Assembly (NCBI GenBank): GCA_020638465.1
Contig: JACKIM010000001.1
Coordinates: 959,501-1,023,500 of the forward strand
Direction: 5' to 3'
DNA from: Geminicoccaceae bacterium
GTDB lineage: Bacteria; Pseudomonadota; Alphaproteobacteria; Geminicoccales; Geminicoccaceae
DNA: 64,000 nucleotides
In this document: one piece after another, positions 18,115-26,724 of the stretch
Layout: the number at the start of each line of letters is the position of its first letter
Numbering within the stretch: position 1 is the first letter of the stretch
Notes under the pieces: generated by a model
The model's database searches: none
The model's input: the letters and a program-made list of their open reading frames with translations, nothing else
What the model was told of the DNA's origin: nothing
Translations under genes and position numbers: made by a program

Positions 18115-18765
18115 TCAGCGTTGCAGGCCCGCGGGCGTCAGGCGCTTCTGCAGCCGCAGGAGGACCCAGTCGGCGGCGATTGCGAGGAGGGAGACGGCGA
18201 TGGCGCCGGTGATGAGCTGCCGCGGATCGGTCTGCGAAATTCCACGCGATATCAGCACACCGAGGCCGCCTGCACCGATATAGGCCGCAATCGCGGCGAC
18301 CCCGATGTTCATCACCACCGCAGTTCGCACGCCTGCCATGATCACCGGCACGGCAAGCGGGATCTCGACCTGGAGAAGTCTTTGAACCGGGGTCATTCCC
18401 ATGCCGGTGGCAGCTTCGCGCAAGGCCGGATCGACATTCGTGATGGCAGTGTAGGTGTTGCGAACAATGGGCAACTGGGAATAAAGCAGGATGGCGATGA
18501 CTGCCGGCAGCCAGCCAATACCCTGGCCGATGGTCGACAGGAGCGGAATCATCAGGCCGAAAAGGGCAATCGACGGAATGGTGACGATGATCGACGCAAC
18601 ATAAAGTACCGTATCGGCGATGCGCTTGTTTTGCGTAATGGCAATACCGATGGGCACGCCCGTGAGAATTGCAAGACCGACTGCGACGGCCACGATTGAA
18701 ATATGTTCACCGGCCAGGGCCAGGATCACGCCAATATTGTTGGCCATGAAGCTCAGCGTATCCAT
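18115..18765 (-). CDS. Betaine-type ABC transporter permease (OpuBB/YehY-like)
   Basis: The 216-residue membrane protein has about six helices. It carries LREAATGMGMTPVQRLLQVEIP (EAA loop, in parts around residue 120) and the family stretch AAIAAYIGAGGLGVLISRGI. It is the first transporter gene after the regulator, with a GGGAGGAAC ribosome binding site before the ATG. The 78-base gap to the regulator gene could hold a promoter for the catabolic block, or the two may be cotranscribed. Confidence 0.9.
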   Translation of the reverse strand: MDTLSFMANNIGVILALAGEHISIVAVAVGLAILTGVPIGIAITQNKRIADTVLYVASIIVTIPSIALFGLMIPLLSTIGQGIGWLPAVIAILLYSQLPIVRNTYTAITNVDPALREAATGMGMTPVQRLLQVEIPLAVPVIMAGVRTAVVMNIGVAAIAAYIGAGGLGVLISRGISQTDPRQLITGAIAVSLLAIAADWVLLRLQKRLTPAGLQR

Positions 18766-18843
18766 GTTCCTCCCTGTGCCGGACCATTTGTCTTTATTGC
18801 CGGCCTCGAACGCAGATAGCTCGACTTCAGCAGTATGACATTA

Positions 18844-19935
18844 TCACCTGCCGCCATCTTCTTGCACGAATCCGCCATGGCTCCGCGAACGATGTCGACG
18901 CGCCACGGACGGCGATTCGCCGAAATGCGCCTTGAACGCACGACTGAAATGACCGAGGCTGGAAAACCCGCAGGTCTGGGCGATCGATTCCAGCGGTTCG
19001 GTGGAGCCGATCAGCATGCCGCGCGCCGAGCGCAATCTCAGGTCCATGTAGAAATCGGATGGCAGCTTGCCGAGCTCCGTCACGAAAAGACGTTCGAACT
19101 GTCGTTCCGAAATGCCGACATGCGCGGCGATGGCCGGGATCCTTTGAGGATCGGAGATATTCGCCCTCATGATCTGAATCGCCATGAGCAATCTTCGATC
19201 GGTGATGCGGAACCGCCAGCGCAAGTCGAGAAGCTGTTCATGGGATGGCGGCCTTATCGGTCCGTGGAGAAACTGTTCGGCGACATCGATGGCCACGTCC
19301 TCGCCGTCGAGATCCATGATCACCGCGAGCATCATGTCCATCGCCGCCGCTCCACCCGCAGCGGTAACAATACCCCGGTCCCAGCAATATATCTCCCGGG
19401 AAACGTCCAGTTCGTGGAAGCTCTCCTCAAGCAGACGGGTCATTTCCCAATGGATGGTCACCCGCCGGTTCCCCAGCACTCCGGCGCGGGCCAGCAACAG
19501 CGTGCCATTGCTGATCGCGCCAATCATCCTTCCCTCGGCCCGCAACCGTCGCAACCATGAGAACAGTCGCGGCGACTGACCGCTTTCATCGAACAGACTG
19601 GCGACGACCACCGTGAGATCGGCCCGCGGCGCATTGTCGAGACCATGATGGGCACCGATCGCTATGCCGTTGCTCGCGAGGACATTTCCCATCCGTTCGG
19701 CGGCAAGCGACCAGGAATATCGCCCGTTACCCGTAAGTCGGTTGGCAGCCCGCAACGGTTCGATGGCTGAACTGAGTGCCATCATGGAAAAGCCTTCCAC
19801 GAGATAGAACAGGACGTTGAAGGGCTCCACAGCGGCGACCGGGCCATCCTGAGCTGCGGATTTCCGATAAGCCGCCCCGCCGTTCTCCGCTTCAGCACCA
19901 CCGGACCAGGCACCCGCGTCGTCGTCCCGGTTCAC
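18844..19935 (-). CDS. GlxA-type AraC regulator (DJ-1/PfpI plus HTH)
   Basis: The 363-residue regulator has an N-terminal DJ-1/PfpI-like sensor domain (FNVLFYLVEGFSMMALSSAI, then ISNGTLLLARAGVL and AAAMDMMLAVI) and a C-terminal AraC-type double helix-turn-helix (VGISERQFERLFVTELG; TCGFSSLGHFSRAFKAHFG). GbdR and CdhR, which control glycine betaine and carnitine catabolism in Pseudomonas, share this architecture. I chose GTG at 19935 because GGGAGG lies eight bases upstream. The longer frame to 20022 would read through a direct repeat that looks like an operator. It precedes the importer and is the likely activator of the block. Confidence 0.86.
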   Translation of the reverse strand: MNRDDDAGAWSGGAEAENGGAAYRKSAAQDGPVAAVEPFNVLFYLVEGFSMMALSSAIEPLRAANRLTGNGRYSWSLAAERMGNVLASNGIAIGAHHGLDNAPRADLTVVVASLFDESGQSPRLFSWLRRLRAEGRMIGAISNGTLLLARAGVLGNRRVTIHWEMTRLLEESFHELDVSREIYCWDRGIVTAAGGAAAMDMMLAVIMDLDGEDVAIDVAEQFLHGPIRPPSHEQLLDLRWRFRITDRRLLMAIQIMRANISDPQRIPAIAAHVGISERQFERLFVTELGKLPSDFYMDLRLRSARGMLIGSTEPLESIAQTCGFSSLGHFSRAFKAHFGESPSVARRHRSRSHGGFVQEDGGR

Positions 19936-19969
19936 TCTCGTTGCCTCCCGAACCACACCGCCTTCAGGA

Positions 19970-20008
19970 CGGATTGTCCGATTTCCCCACTTTCGGATTG
20001 TTTCCGAT
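19970..20008 (-). promoter_or_regulatory. Direct repeat upstream of the GlxA-type regulator, candidate operator
   Basis: Two copies of CGGATTGT followed by CCGAT lie in direct orientation at 19970-19982 and 19994-20008, 24 bases apart, starting 35 bases upstream of the chosen GTG. AraC-family proteins typically bind direct repeats, so this is a candidate autoregulatory site. The rest of the 19936-20269 gap holds nothing else I recognise. Confidence 0.45.
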
Positions 20009-20269
20009 CCTGACGGGCTCACAGTGATCCCAAGTTCGTCGTCGGTCCAGCGGCTTGGCGAGCTTGCAGGATCAAGATGTGGAATGGTGTCTTACGCTGG
20101 ATGACCTGTCAGAGAAATCATCGAAACTTGTCGACTTTCCCGGATCACACCATATCTTTTATGGTCATCCGTTCGCACCTGAACCCGGTATCCACCATCA
20201 AGGAACAATATTCGCGTTCTCGTGACGAAATGCAGGTGAGAAATAGCGAGATTCGAGGAAACGCCCAAC

Positions 20270-20590
20270 ATGGCAACCAAAACTGACAACGACGTCGACA
20301 CGGCCTCGATCCGGGCCGATATCGACCAGATCCGCGAAGAATTCATGAGCCTCAAGGACCATCTGCAAAGCCTTGGCAAGCGTCAGGCGGCACGTGGTCG
20401 CGCCGCCGGAAAGGCGAAGCTCGACGAGCTTGGAGACGAGCTCGAAGCCTTGCTGGATGATGCCCGCGAGCAGGGATCAGCCACGGTCTCCGATCTCGAA
20501 CGGCAGATCCGGGATCGGCCGTTGATGAGCCTGTTCGTGGCCTTCGGCATCGGCATGCTGATCAGCCAGTTCATCGGCCGCGGCCGCTAG
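20270..20590 (+). CDS. DUF883 (YqjD/ElaB) family membrane-anchored protein
   Basis: The 106-residue protein has a long charged helical region rich in Asp, Glu and Lys (DIDQIREEFMSLKDHLQ onward) and a single C-terminal membrane segment (LMSLFVAFGIGMLISQFIG) ending in GRGR. This matches DUF883 proteins of the YqjD/ElaB type, which in E. coli anchor ribosomes at the inner membrane in stationary phase. GAGGAAA precedes the ATG. It is followed nine bases later by a small membrane protein gene, as in yqjD-yqjE arrangements. Confidence 0.85.
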   Translation: MATKTDNDVDTASIRADIDQIREEFMSLKDHLQSLGKRQAARGRAAGKAKLDELGDELEALLDDAREQGSATVSDLERQIRDRPLMSLFVAFGIGMLISQFIGRGR

Positions 20591-20599
20591 TCCCGCAAC

Positions 20600-20965
20600 A
20601 TGCTGGCATCGGCCATTTCACGCATGATCCTGCCGGCGAGCCTGATGGTGCTCGCTGGCCTGTTTGGCCTTGCATCCCTGGGAATGCTGGCTGCTGCGAT
20701 CTATCTTGGATGGGCGACCATCGCCAGTCCGCCCATCGCGGCCCTGGCTGCATCGATCAGCTACCTGACGCTTGCGGTGGCACTGGTTGGAATTGCATCA
20801 ATGACCCGGCCGTCAAAGACGCCGCAAGGTTCCATGAAATCGCCGGGGCTGCAACAGGCCGCCCGCGTCGCCGGACGCATGGTAGCGCGCAAGCCCGCCC
20901 TTTCGATCCTGGGTGCGCTCGCCGCAGGGTTCATCATCGAACATCTCGACCAGCGACGATCCTGA
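20600..20965 (+). CDS. Small membrane protein, YqjE-like position
   Basis: The 121-residue protein has two adjacent hydrophobic helices (LMVLAGLFGLASLGMLAAAI and AALAASISYLTLAVALVGIA), then a basic stretch, then a weakly hydrophobic tail with ALSILGALAAGFIIEHL. It resembles the phage-holin/YqjE-like proteins found downstream of DUF883 genes, but the similarity is mostly in topology and position. It is probably cotranscribed with the preceding gene. No enzymatic motif is visible. Confidence 0.72.
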   Translation: MLASAISRMILPASLMVLAGLFGLASLGMLAAAIYLGWATIASPPIAALAASISYLTLAVALVGIASMTRPSKTPQGSMKSPGLQQAARVAGRMVARKPALSILGALAAGFIIEHLDQRRS

Positions 20966-21023
20966 CCCCGGCCGGAATGCCGAAGGCATTTTCCGGTGGC
21001 GACCATGTCGAAATATCGGAAAT

Positions 21024-21053
21024 ACCCTGGGTCGTCACACGGACGCCCAGGGT
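21024..21053. repeat. Inverted repeat between convergent genes
   Basis: ACCCTGGG (21024-21031) and CCCAGGGT (21046-21053) form a perfect 8-base stem with a 14-base loop. It lies in the space between the YqjE-like gene and the convergent lipoprotein gene. It has no T tract and may be a weak bidirectional terminator. Confidence 0.35.
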
Positions 21054-21175
21054 ACAACAAGCTCAAGAATACCGGAAAAGGGCATTTTCCGAATATGATA
21101 GCCAGAATGGCCATGATGTGACCTGGTTACCTGAAATTCAAGTCACCCTGCCCTTTCCGGGAAACAATGCTTTCG

Positions 21176-21304
21176 TCAGTTCTGGGTGCCTTCTGTCGTC
21201 TTTTCCACATCGCCGGCACCCGACGAGCCATCATCACATCCGGTGACGGCAAATCCAGCCATCACCATGACGGCGACCAAAACCCAGCGTTTTGCGTTAT
21301 TCAT
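21176..21304 (-). CDS. Small lipoprotein (42 residues)
   Basis: A 42-residue open frame encodes a basic N terminus (MNNAKRW), a hydrophobic stretch and a lipobox ending VTGC, followed by an acidic, Ser/Gly-rich mature tail of about 20 residues. It would be lipidated and exported. Its ATG overlaps the TGA of the intact csbD reading frame (TCATGA), and AAGGA lies about nine bases upstream within csbD, so the pair look translationally coupled. Size and design recall entericidin-type lipoproteins, without clear sequence identity. Confidence 0.65.
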   Translation of the reverse strand: MNNAKRWVLVAVMVMAGFAVTGCDDGSSGAGDVEKTTEGTQN

Positions 21305-21506
21305 GACCCTAGTTCCTTCTTTGACAACGTCTCGACCTGACGTCCGGCTTCGTCGCGGGCAAAGCCGTAACGTTCCCTAATCCGCCCGACGGGTTCGTCG
21401 CGGCGGCCCTTGGCAACAAACAATCGTCATCAGCGAGTTTTCCCCGCTGCTGCCTGACCTTGCCCTCAAGCTGCTTCCAGTCCCCTTCGATATGATCGCA
21501 AACCAT
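21301..21506 (-). pseudogene. CsbD family stress protein, broken by a one-base deletion
   Basis: The frame from ATG 21506 gives MVCDHIEGDWKQLEGKV and continues to KLADDD, the typical CsbD N-terminal half. It then derails near 21424. Restoring one base there yields the second half FVAKGRRDEPVGRIRERYG and on to ETLSKKELGS, ending at TGA 21301-21303, so the full family length of about 68 residues reappears. Because both halves are well conserved, the lesion is either very recent or a sequencing error. CsbD proteins are small general-stress proteins of unknown biochemical role. An EcfG-like promoter lies upstream. Confidence 0.8.
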
Positions 21507-21556
21507 GACAAATCCGTTCAATCACTAACTTTTCTTATTTTTTTCAACACCGCATG

Positions 21557-21581
21557 TACGGTGCCCGACCATCGAAGTTCC
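21557..21581 (-). promoter_or_regulatory. EcfG-type general stress promoter candidate for csbD
   Basis: On the minus strand GGAAC (21581-21577) is followed by 16 bases and then CGTA (21560-21557). The alphaproteobacterial EcfG consensus is GGAAC, 16-17 bases, CGTT, so one base differs. The distance to the csbD ATG is about 50 bases. Confidence 0.5.
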
Positions 21582-21625
21582 GCAACCGAAGGTCTTGCAT
21601 TTTATAAGACGTTCTCGATGTCTTG

Positions 21626-21877
21626 TTAATCCCGCAGCAATACCGTTCTTTGCAATATTTTTTCTTCAGGTCTATTCCACATCCTTGCACGGGTGAAGAA
21701 ATGCGGTAAATCATCAACCCAAAAGTGATTGAATTGTTTCCAGAACGGTATGGCTATTGTTGATGTGATATTTTCCAGTGCCTGAGCCACGGCATCGACG
21801 TGGAGCCGGGCCGTGCTCTCAAGGGCTGCGTCAGATACGCTGATACCCGGACGTCGGCGGCCACGACAGAACGACAC
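21626..21877 (-). CDS. Possible small protein (83 residues), uncertain
   Basis: This open frame in the 450-base space between csbD and the efflux operon encodes an 83-residue protein. Its C-terminal half, rich in aromatic residues (FWKQFNHFWVDDLPHFFTRA), looks protein-like, whereas its start is Arg-rich and has no good ribosome binding site. I do not recognise a family. The true start could be later, for instance near residue 28. The surrounding DNA is more AT-rich than the genes on either side. Confidence 0.25.
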   Translation of the reverse strand: MSFCRGRRRPGISVSDAALESTARLHVDAVAQALENITSTIAIPFWKQFNHFWVDDLPHFFTRARMWNRPEEKILQRTVLLRD

Positions 21878-21957
21878 TGTCGCGGCCGCGAGTCCGGGAA
21901 CTCACAGCGTCACCGGATCCATCCATGGATGGCCCGGTTTCCAGGCTCACGGAGACC

Positions 21958-23424
21958 TCAGGCGGCAGGAGCCGCCGGTTCACCGCTCTTTTCACTGTCC
22001 ATGCCGGGTTTCGGCAGATCGGACGCCGGCGGCTCGTCCTCCTTGAACGATCCACCCAGGACGAGGTGAAGCTGCACGCGCTGCTTGAGCCGTTCGACCT
22101 GGAGACCGAGATGCTGCTTTTCCGCCGAGATGCGCTCCTGTCGGACCTGGTTCACATCCAGATAGTTCACCTGCCCTTCGCGATAGCGCGCCATGGTGAT
22201 GTTCTCGGCTTCGCTCAATTGCTGCACGGTAATCTTCAACTGCTCTTCCTGCGTGCGCAGAACACCCTCATTGGCCAGGGCGGTCTCCACCTCGCCGAAC
22301 GCATTCAATGCAAGATCGGCGTAACTCGCGAGAGCCTCTTCCTGCAGCGCCGTCGAGATCTCCGCCTCGGTTTCCAGACGTCCTCCATCAAAGACGGGCA
22401 TGAAGATATTGCCGGCGAAGTTCCAGGCGATGTTGATCGGGTCGAGCACGTCCTTGAGGTTCTGGCTGGTGCCACCGATGTTGGCTGTCAGCGAAAACTG
22501 CGGCAGACGGGCGGCCTTTGCGGCAGCAGTACGATTATATGCGGCTGCGACCCGGCGATCGGCTGCGACGATATCGGGGCGTCGCTCAAGCAATTCGGAT
22601 GGCAGGCCGGCCGGTGTGGGCGGAGGAACCTCGGTAAGCTTCTTTGCCGCCTCGATTTCGGCGGACGGATAACGCCCGAGGACAATCTCGAGGCTTCGGG
22701 CGGCATCGTCGAATGCGCCCTTGCTCTGCGCCAGCTGCTCACGCGCCCGCGCCACGTCGGCCTGGGCGACATTGCGGTCGAGTGGCATGACCAGCCCGGT
22801 CTCGACTCGCGCATCGACGACATTGTAGGCCTGCAACTGTGTCTGGAGATTGCGCTCGTCGAGCTCGACCTGCCGGGCATCGCCAAGCAACACGAACCAT
22901 GAGGTCGCCACCTGGCCGGCAAGCGACAGGCGGGCACCGCGATAGTCAGCCCGGGCGGCGATGGCATCGAGAGTGGCCGCCTGGGCTTCATTTCCCAGTC
23001 TGTTCCACACATCCAGTTCCCAGGACGCCTGCAACCCGAGGTCGAAGCTGCCCGTAGCCGTATCCTGAAGGGGGCCGCCCCGCCCGCCACTGCCCGACAA
23101 GTCGACTTCCGGACTGAGCTCGGCACCGGCACGACGCGCCCTGGCCTCGGCCTCCCTCACCTTGGCTGCCGTGCCCTTCAGGCTCAGGTTGTTGGTCATC
23201 GCCTCACTGACCAGCGCATTGAGTTTCTGGTCGTCGAAACTCGCAACCCAGTTGTCATCGACCAGGCCGGGCTCATCCTCGGCCCGAACCGCAAAGTTCT
23301 GCGGGGATTCCGGCAAACCGATGGATGTCGCAGGCGGTGGCGTGTCGCTGAAGGGCGAACATGCCGCCAGACCTCCGGTGAGGGCCGCGACCGTCAGAAC
23401 GGATCGAAGGTATTCGGAAGCCAT
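21958..23424 (-). CDS. Efflux outer membrane factor, NodT/OprM family lipoprotein
   Basis: The 488-residue protein begins with a lipoprotein signal (LTVAALTGGLAAC), so it is anchored by lipid in the outer membrane. The rest has two repeated outer-membrane-efflux domains with long helices (for example AKVREAEARARRAGAELSPE and QVRQERISAEKQHLGLQVER), as in TolC-like channels. It forms the outer channel for the RND pump encoded just upstream (adaptor, pump, channel order). The ATG at 23424 is preferred over one six codons upstream because it begins the signal sequence. The 124-base gap to the pump gene is compatible with one operon. Confidence 0.92.
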   Translation of the reverse strand: MASEYLRSVLTVAALTGGLAACSPFSDTPPPATSIGLPESPQNFAVRAEDEPGLVDDNWVASFDDQKLNALVSEAMTNNLSLKGTAAKVREAEARARRAGAELSPEVDLSGSGGRGGPLQDTATGSFDLGLQASWELDVWNRLGNEAQAATLDAIAARADYRGARLSLAGQVATSWFVLLGDARQVELDERNLQTQLQAYNVVDARVETGLVMPLDRNVAQADVARAREQLAQSKGAFDDAARSLEIVLGRYPSAEIEAAKKLTEVPPPTPAGLPSELLERRPDIVAADRRVAAAYNRTAAAKAARLPQFSLTANIGGTSQNLKDVLDPINIAWNFAGNIFMPVFDGGRLETEAEISTALQEEALASYADLALNAFGEVETALANEGVLRTQEEQLKITVQQLSEAENITMARYREGQVNYLDVNQVRQERISAEKQHLGLQVERLKQRVQLHLVLGGSFKEDEPPASDLPKPGMDSEKSGEPAAPAA

Positions 23425-23547
23425 ACAAGTAACTCCTGTCAACGTCCCGGCAAAGGCGGAAGGTTCAGCATAGTGTCAAGCTCAAGCCGACTCGCCATCG
23501 TCTTTCTCCGGCCCGGATGGCTTGGATGTATCATCGCTGCTGCCATC

Positions 23548-26500
23548 TTATTTCCGATTGTCGTCACCTTGCGTGCTACCGGCCTCTTCCTTCTTTTCAT
23601 ACAGGGGCTTGCCCAGCATGCGGTGTGCCCTCTCACGCAGCGACTGGAAGACGACGTAGAGCCCCGGAATGAAGAAAATGCCAATGCCACTCGCCGCGAT
23701 CATGCCGCCGAACACCGACATCGCGACCGCCTGTTCGGTCGCGGCACCTGCACCTGAAGCAAGGACCAGGGGAACAAGGCCAAGGATGAAGGCGAAGGAC
23801 GTCATCATCACCGCCCTGAACCGCAGGTCTGCACCTGCGATGGCGGATTCGACGATGGACTTCCCCTCCTCCCGTTGCATCATCGCGAACTCGACGATGA
23901 GAATGGCGTTCTTCGATGCGAGCGCGATCAGCACGACGATACCGATCTGGGCGAAGATGTTGTTGTCGAGGCCCGACACCATCAGCGCGACGAACGCACC
24001 CGACATGCCGAAGCTCACCGACAGGATGACACCCAGCGGGATCATCCAGCTTTCATACAGACCGACAAGGAAGAGATAGGCGAACAGCAGGGCCAGGACG
24101 AGAATGGCACCGGTCTGGCCGCTCGCCTTCTTCTCCTGGAACGCCGTGCCCGCCCATTGGTAGGTGTACCCCGATGGCAGCGTCTTCGCCGAGATGTCCT
24201 CCATCCCGGTAATCGACTCGCCCGACGAATAGCCGGGAGCAGGGCCACCCTGAATGGTCACGGCTTTCAGATTGTTGAACCGTACCATCGTACTCGCCGC
24301 TGTTGTCAGTTCGATGGTGGCGAATGCCCTCACCGGGACGAGATCGCCATTCGAGGACATGACACGGACATTGAGGATATCCTCGATCTGCATCCGGCGG
24401 TCCGCCACGGCCTGCACCTTCACCTGCCACGTACGGCCGAACCGGTTGAAATCGTTGATGTATGCACCACCCATCAATGACTGCAACGTCGAGAAGATAT
24501 CGCTGACGGCCACACCGAGGGTCAGGGCCCGCTCACGGTCGACATTCAGGTAAACCTGCGGCGTGGAAGCGTTGAAGGTGTTGATGAGGTAGGCAACACG
24601 CTGGTCGGACTGCGCGGCCTGGGCCAGACCGCGGGAGACCTGCGCCAGATCTTCCGGCGTGGCACTTCCCTGACTCTGCAACTGGTACTCGAAGCCCGAG
24701 CCCGTTCCGAGACCCATGATGGGTGGCAGGTTGAAGACCGCCACGTTGGCAGCGGCAATCGACGCCATTTCCTTGCGGGTATCGTCGATCGCCGAGAAGA
24801 CCGACAGGCTCGGATCGGTGCGCTCGTCAAACGGCTTCAGCGTCGCGATCATCATGGCGCGGTTGGGCAGGGAAAGACCGTCCAGCAGGCTGTAACCGCC
24901 CACCATGAACATACTTTCCAGCCACGGCTTGTCCTTGATCTTCTCCTCGATGTCCTCGATGACGGCCCGGGTTCGCGAGGTGGAGGCCGCGGCCGGCAAC
25001 TGGATCTCCCCCATGAAGGCACCCTTGTCCTCATCGGGAAGAAAGCCGGAAGGCACCACTTTCGCGATCATGCCCGTCATGACCAGGAACCCGACCAGCG
25101 CCACGAGGGTGACGAAGATGCGCTTGGCGATCTTGCCGACCACGCGCGCATAACCGTTCCGCGTATTTTCGATCCGCTGCTGGATCCAGTGCATGACGCC
25201 CGAATCCCGCTTGTCTCCCGGCTTGAGAATGAGCGAACAGAGAGCCGGTGAAAGCGTGAGCGCGTTCAATGCCGAGATGATCATCGACACCGAAACCGAC
25301 ACGGCGAACTGCTGGTACAGCTGGCCGCTGATCCCGGGAATGAACGCGGTGGGCAGGAACACCGACAGCAGGACGAGCGTGATGGCGATGATCGGCCCGG
25401 TGATTTCCTTCATGGCCTGCTCGGTGGCTTCGGCCGCCGTCAGGTCGGGATGCTCCTCCAGCTTGTGTTCGACGGCCTCGACGACGACGATGGCGTCATC
25501 GACCACGATGCCGATGGCAAGACACATGGCGAGGAGCGAAATCGTGTTCGCGGAGAAACCCAGGGCCAGCATGAAGGTGAACGTACCGATCAGTGCGATC
25601 GGCACGACAACGATCGGGATGACCGTCGCACGAAGATTGCCAAGAAAGATGAAGACCACGATCGCAACGAGGACAAAGGCCTCGAACAGCGTGTGGATGA
25701 CGGACTCGATCGTCTTGTCGACGAACACCGTGGTGTCATAGACGACATTGGCGTCGACACCTTCGGGAAAATCCGGCCGCAGCCGCTCCAGTTCGGCGCG
25801 GACCGCATCGGCAACCTGCACGGCGTTCGCACCCGGCGACTGGTAGATGCCGATACCGGCCGCAGGCTTGCCGTTGAACCGGGTGAAGGCATCATCCGAC
25901 TTGCCGCCGAGTTCGACCTTCGCGACATCGCGAATGCGCAACTGCCCGCCATCGGGAAGCGAACGGATCACGATATCGCCGAATTCCTCCGCCTCGACCA
26001 TGCGGCCGCGCGTGCTGATGTTGAGCTGGAACTCGGTATCGTTGGTCAACGGTGCCGCGCCGATGCGGCCGACGGCCGCCATCATGTTCTGCGACTGGAT
26101 GGCATCCGTGACTTCCTGAACCGACACGCCGAGATCGGCCATGCGCAGCGTATCGAGCCAGATCCGCATGGCATACTGCTTGTTGCCGAACAGTGCGGCC
26201 TGCCCGACGCCGTGGACGCGGGAGAGATAGTCGACGAGGCTGATCGTCGCGAAATTCGTCAAGAAGAGCTCGTCACGGCTCTCGTCAGGCGAGGTTATCG
26301 CCACGACCTGAAGCAATGCGGACGATTTCTTCTGGACCGTCACGCCCAGCCGCTGCGTCTCGGTCGGCAGCTGTGACAGGATCGCGTTGACGCGGTTCAT
26401 CACGTTGACCGTGTTGATGTCCGGGTCCGTGCCGACCTCGAAACTCACGGTGAGCGTATAGGAACCATCGGCGCCCGACGTCGATTTCATGTAGATCATG

Positions 26501-26724
26501 TTGTCGACGCCGTTGACCTGCGATTCGATCACCTGGGCAACGGTGGATTCGACGTCTTCGGCCGAAGCGCCCGGATATTGTGCCGTGACGCTGACCTGCG
26601 GCGGGACGATATCGGGAAACTGCGCCACAGGAATGGCGGTGATGGCGATGGCTCCGGCGATCGTGATGACCGCCGCGATGACCATCGCCAATCGGGGACG
26701 CTTGATGAAGACCGATGAAATCAT
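23548..26724 (-). CDS. RND multidrug efflux pump, HAE1 family (AcrB/MexB-like)
   Basis: The 1058-residue inner-membrane proton-drug antiporter has the usual N-terminal helix followed by QFPDIVPPQVSV. The proton-relay Asp pair lies in helix 4 (AIGIVVDDAIVVVEAVEH, around residue 405). The large periplasmic domains duplicate across both halves and the family ending is GLYVVFQSLRERA. Its length is normal. The start overlaps the adaptor stop by four bases (ATGA). Substrates of this family are broad (antibiotics, detergents, bile salts) and cannot be assigned here. No TetR- or MarR-type repressor gene is adjacent. Confidence 0.95.
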   Translation of the reverse strand: MISSVFIKRPRLAMVIAAVITIAGAIAITAIPVAQFPDIVPPQVSVTAQYPGASAEDVESTVAQVIESQVNGVDNMIYMKSTSGADGSYTLTVSFEVGTDPDINTVNVMNRVNAILSQLPTETQRLGVTVQKKSSALLQVVAITSPDESRDELFLTNFATISLVDYLSRVHGVGQAALFGNKQYAMRIWLDTLRMADLGVSVQEVTDAIQSQNMMAAVGRIGAAPLTNDTEFQLNISTRGRMVEAEEFGDIVIRSLPDGGQLRIRDVAKVELGGKSDDAFTRFNGKPAAGIGIYQSPGANAVQVADAVRAELERLRPDFPEGVDANVVYDTTVFVDKTIESVIHTLFEAFVLVAIVVFIFLGNLRATVIPIVVVPIALIGTFTFMLALGFSANTISLLAMCLAIGIVVDDAIVVVEAVEHKLEEHPDLTAAEATEQAMKEITGPIIAITLVLLSVFLPTAFIPGISGQLYQQFAVSVSVSMIISALNALTLSPALCSLILKPGDKRDSGVMHWIQQRIENTRNGYARVVGKIAKRIFVTLVALVGFLVMTGMIAKVVPSGFLPDEDKGAFMGEIQLPAAASTSRTRAVIEDIEEKIKDKPWLESMFMVGGYSLLDGLSLPNRAMMIATLKPFDERTDPSLSVFSAIDDTRKEMASIAAANVAVFNLPPIMGLGTGSGFEYQLQSQGSATPEDLAQVSRGLAQAAQSDQRVAYLINTFNASTPQVYLNVDRERALTLGVAVSDIFSTLQSLMGGAYINDFNRFGRTWQVKVQAVADRRMQIEDILNVRVMSSNGDLVPVRAFATIELTTAASTMVRFNNLKAVTIQGGPAPGYSSGESITGMEDISAKTLPSGYTYQWAGTAFQEKKASGQTGAILVLALLFAYLFLVGLYESWMIPLGVILSVSFGMSGAFVALMVSGLDNNIFAQIGIVVLIALASKNAILIVEFAMMQREEGKSIVESAIAGADLRFRAVMMTSFAFILGLVPLVLASGAGAATEQAVAMSVFGGMIAASGIGIFFIPGLYVVFQSLRERAHRMLGKPLYEKKEEAGSTQGDDNRK

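Noticed and set aside
20200..20269. EcfG promoter in front of the DUF883 gene (GGAAC near 20211)
   Set aside because: The nearest CGT box is 14 bases away, outside the 16-17 base spacing needed.
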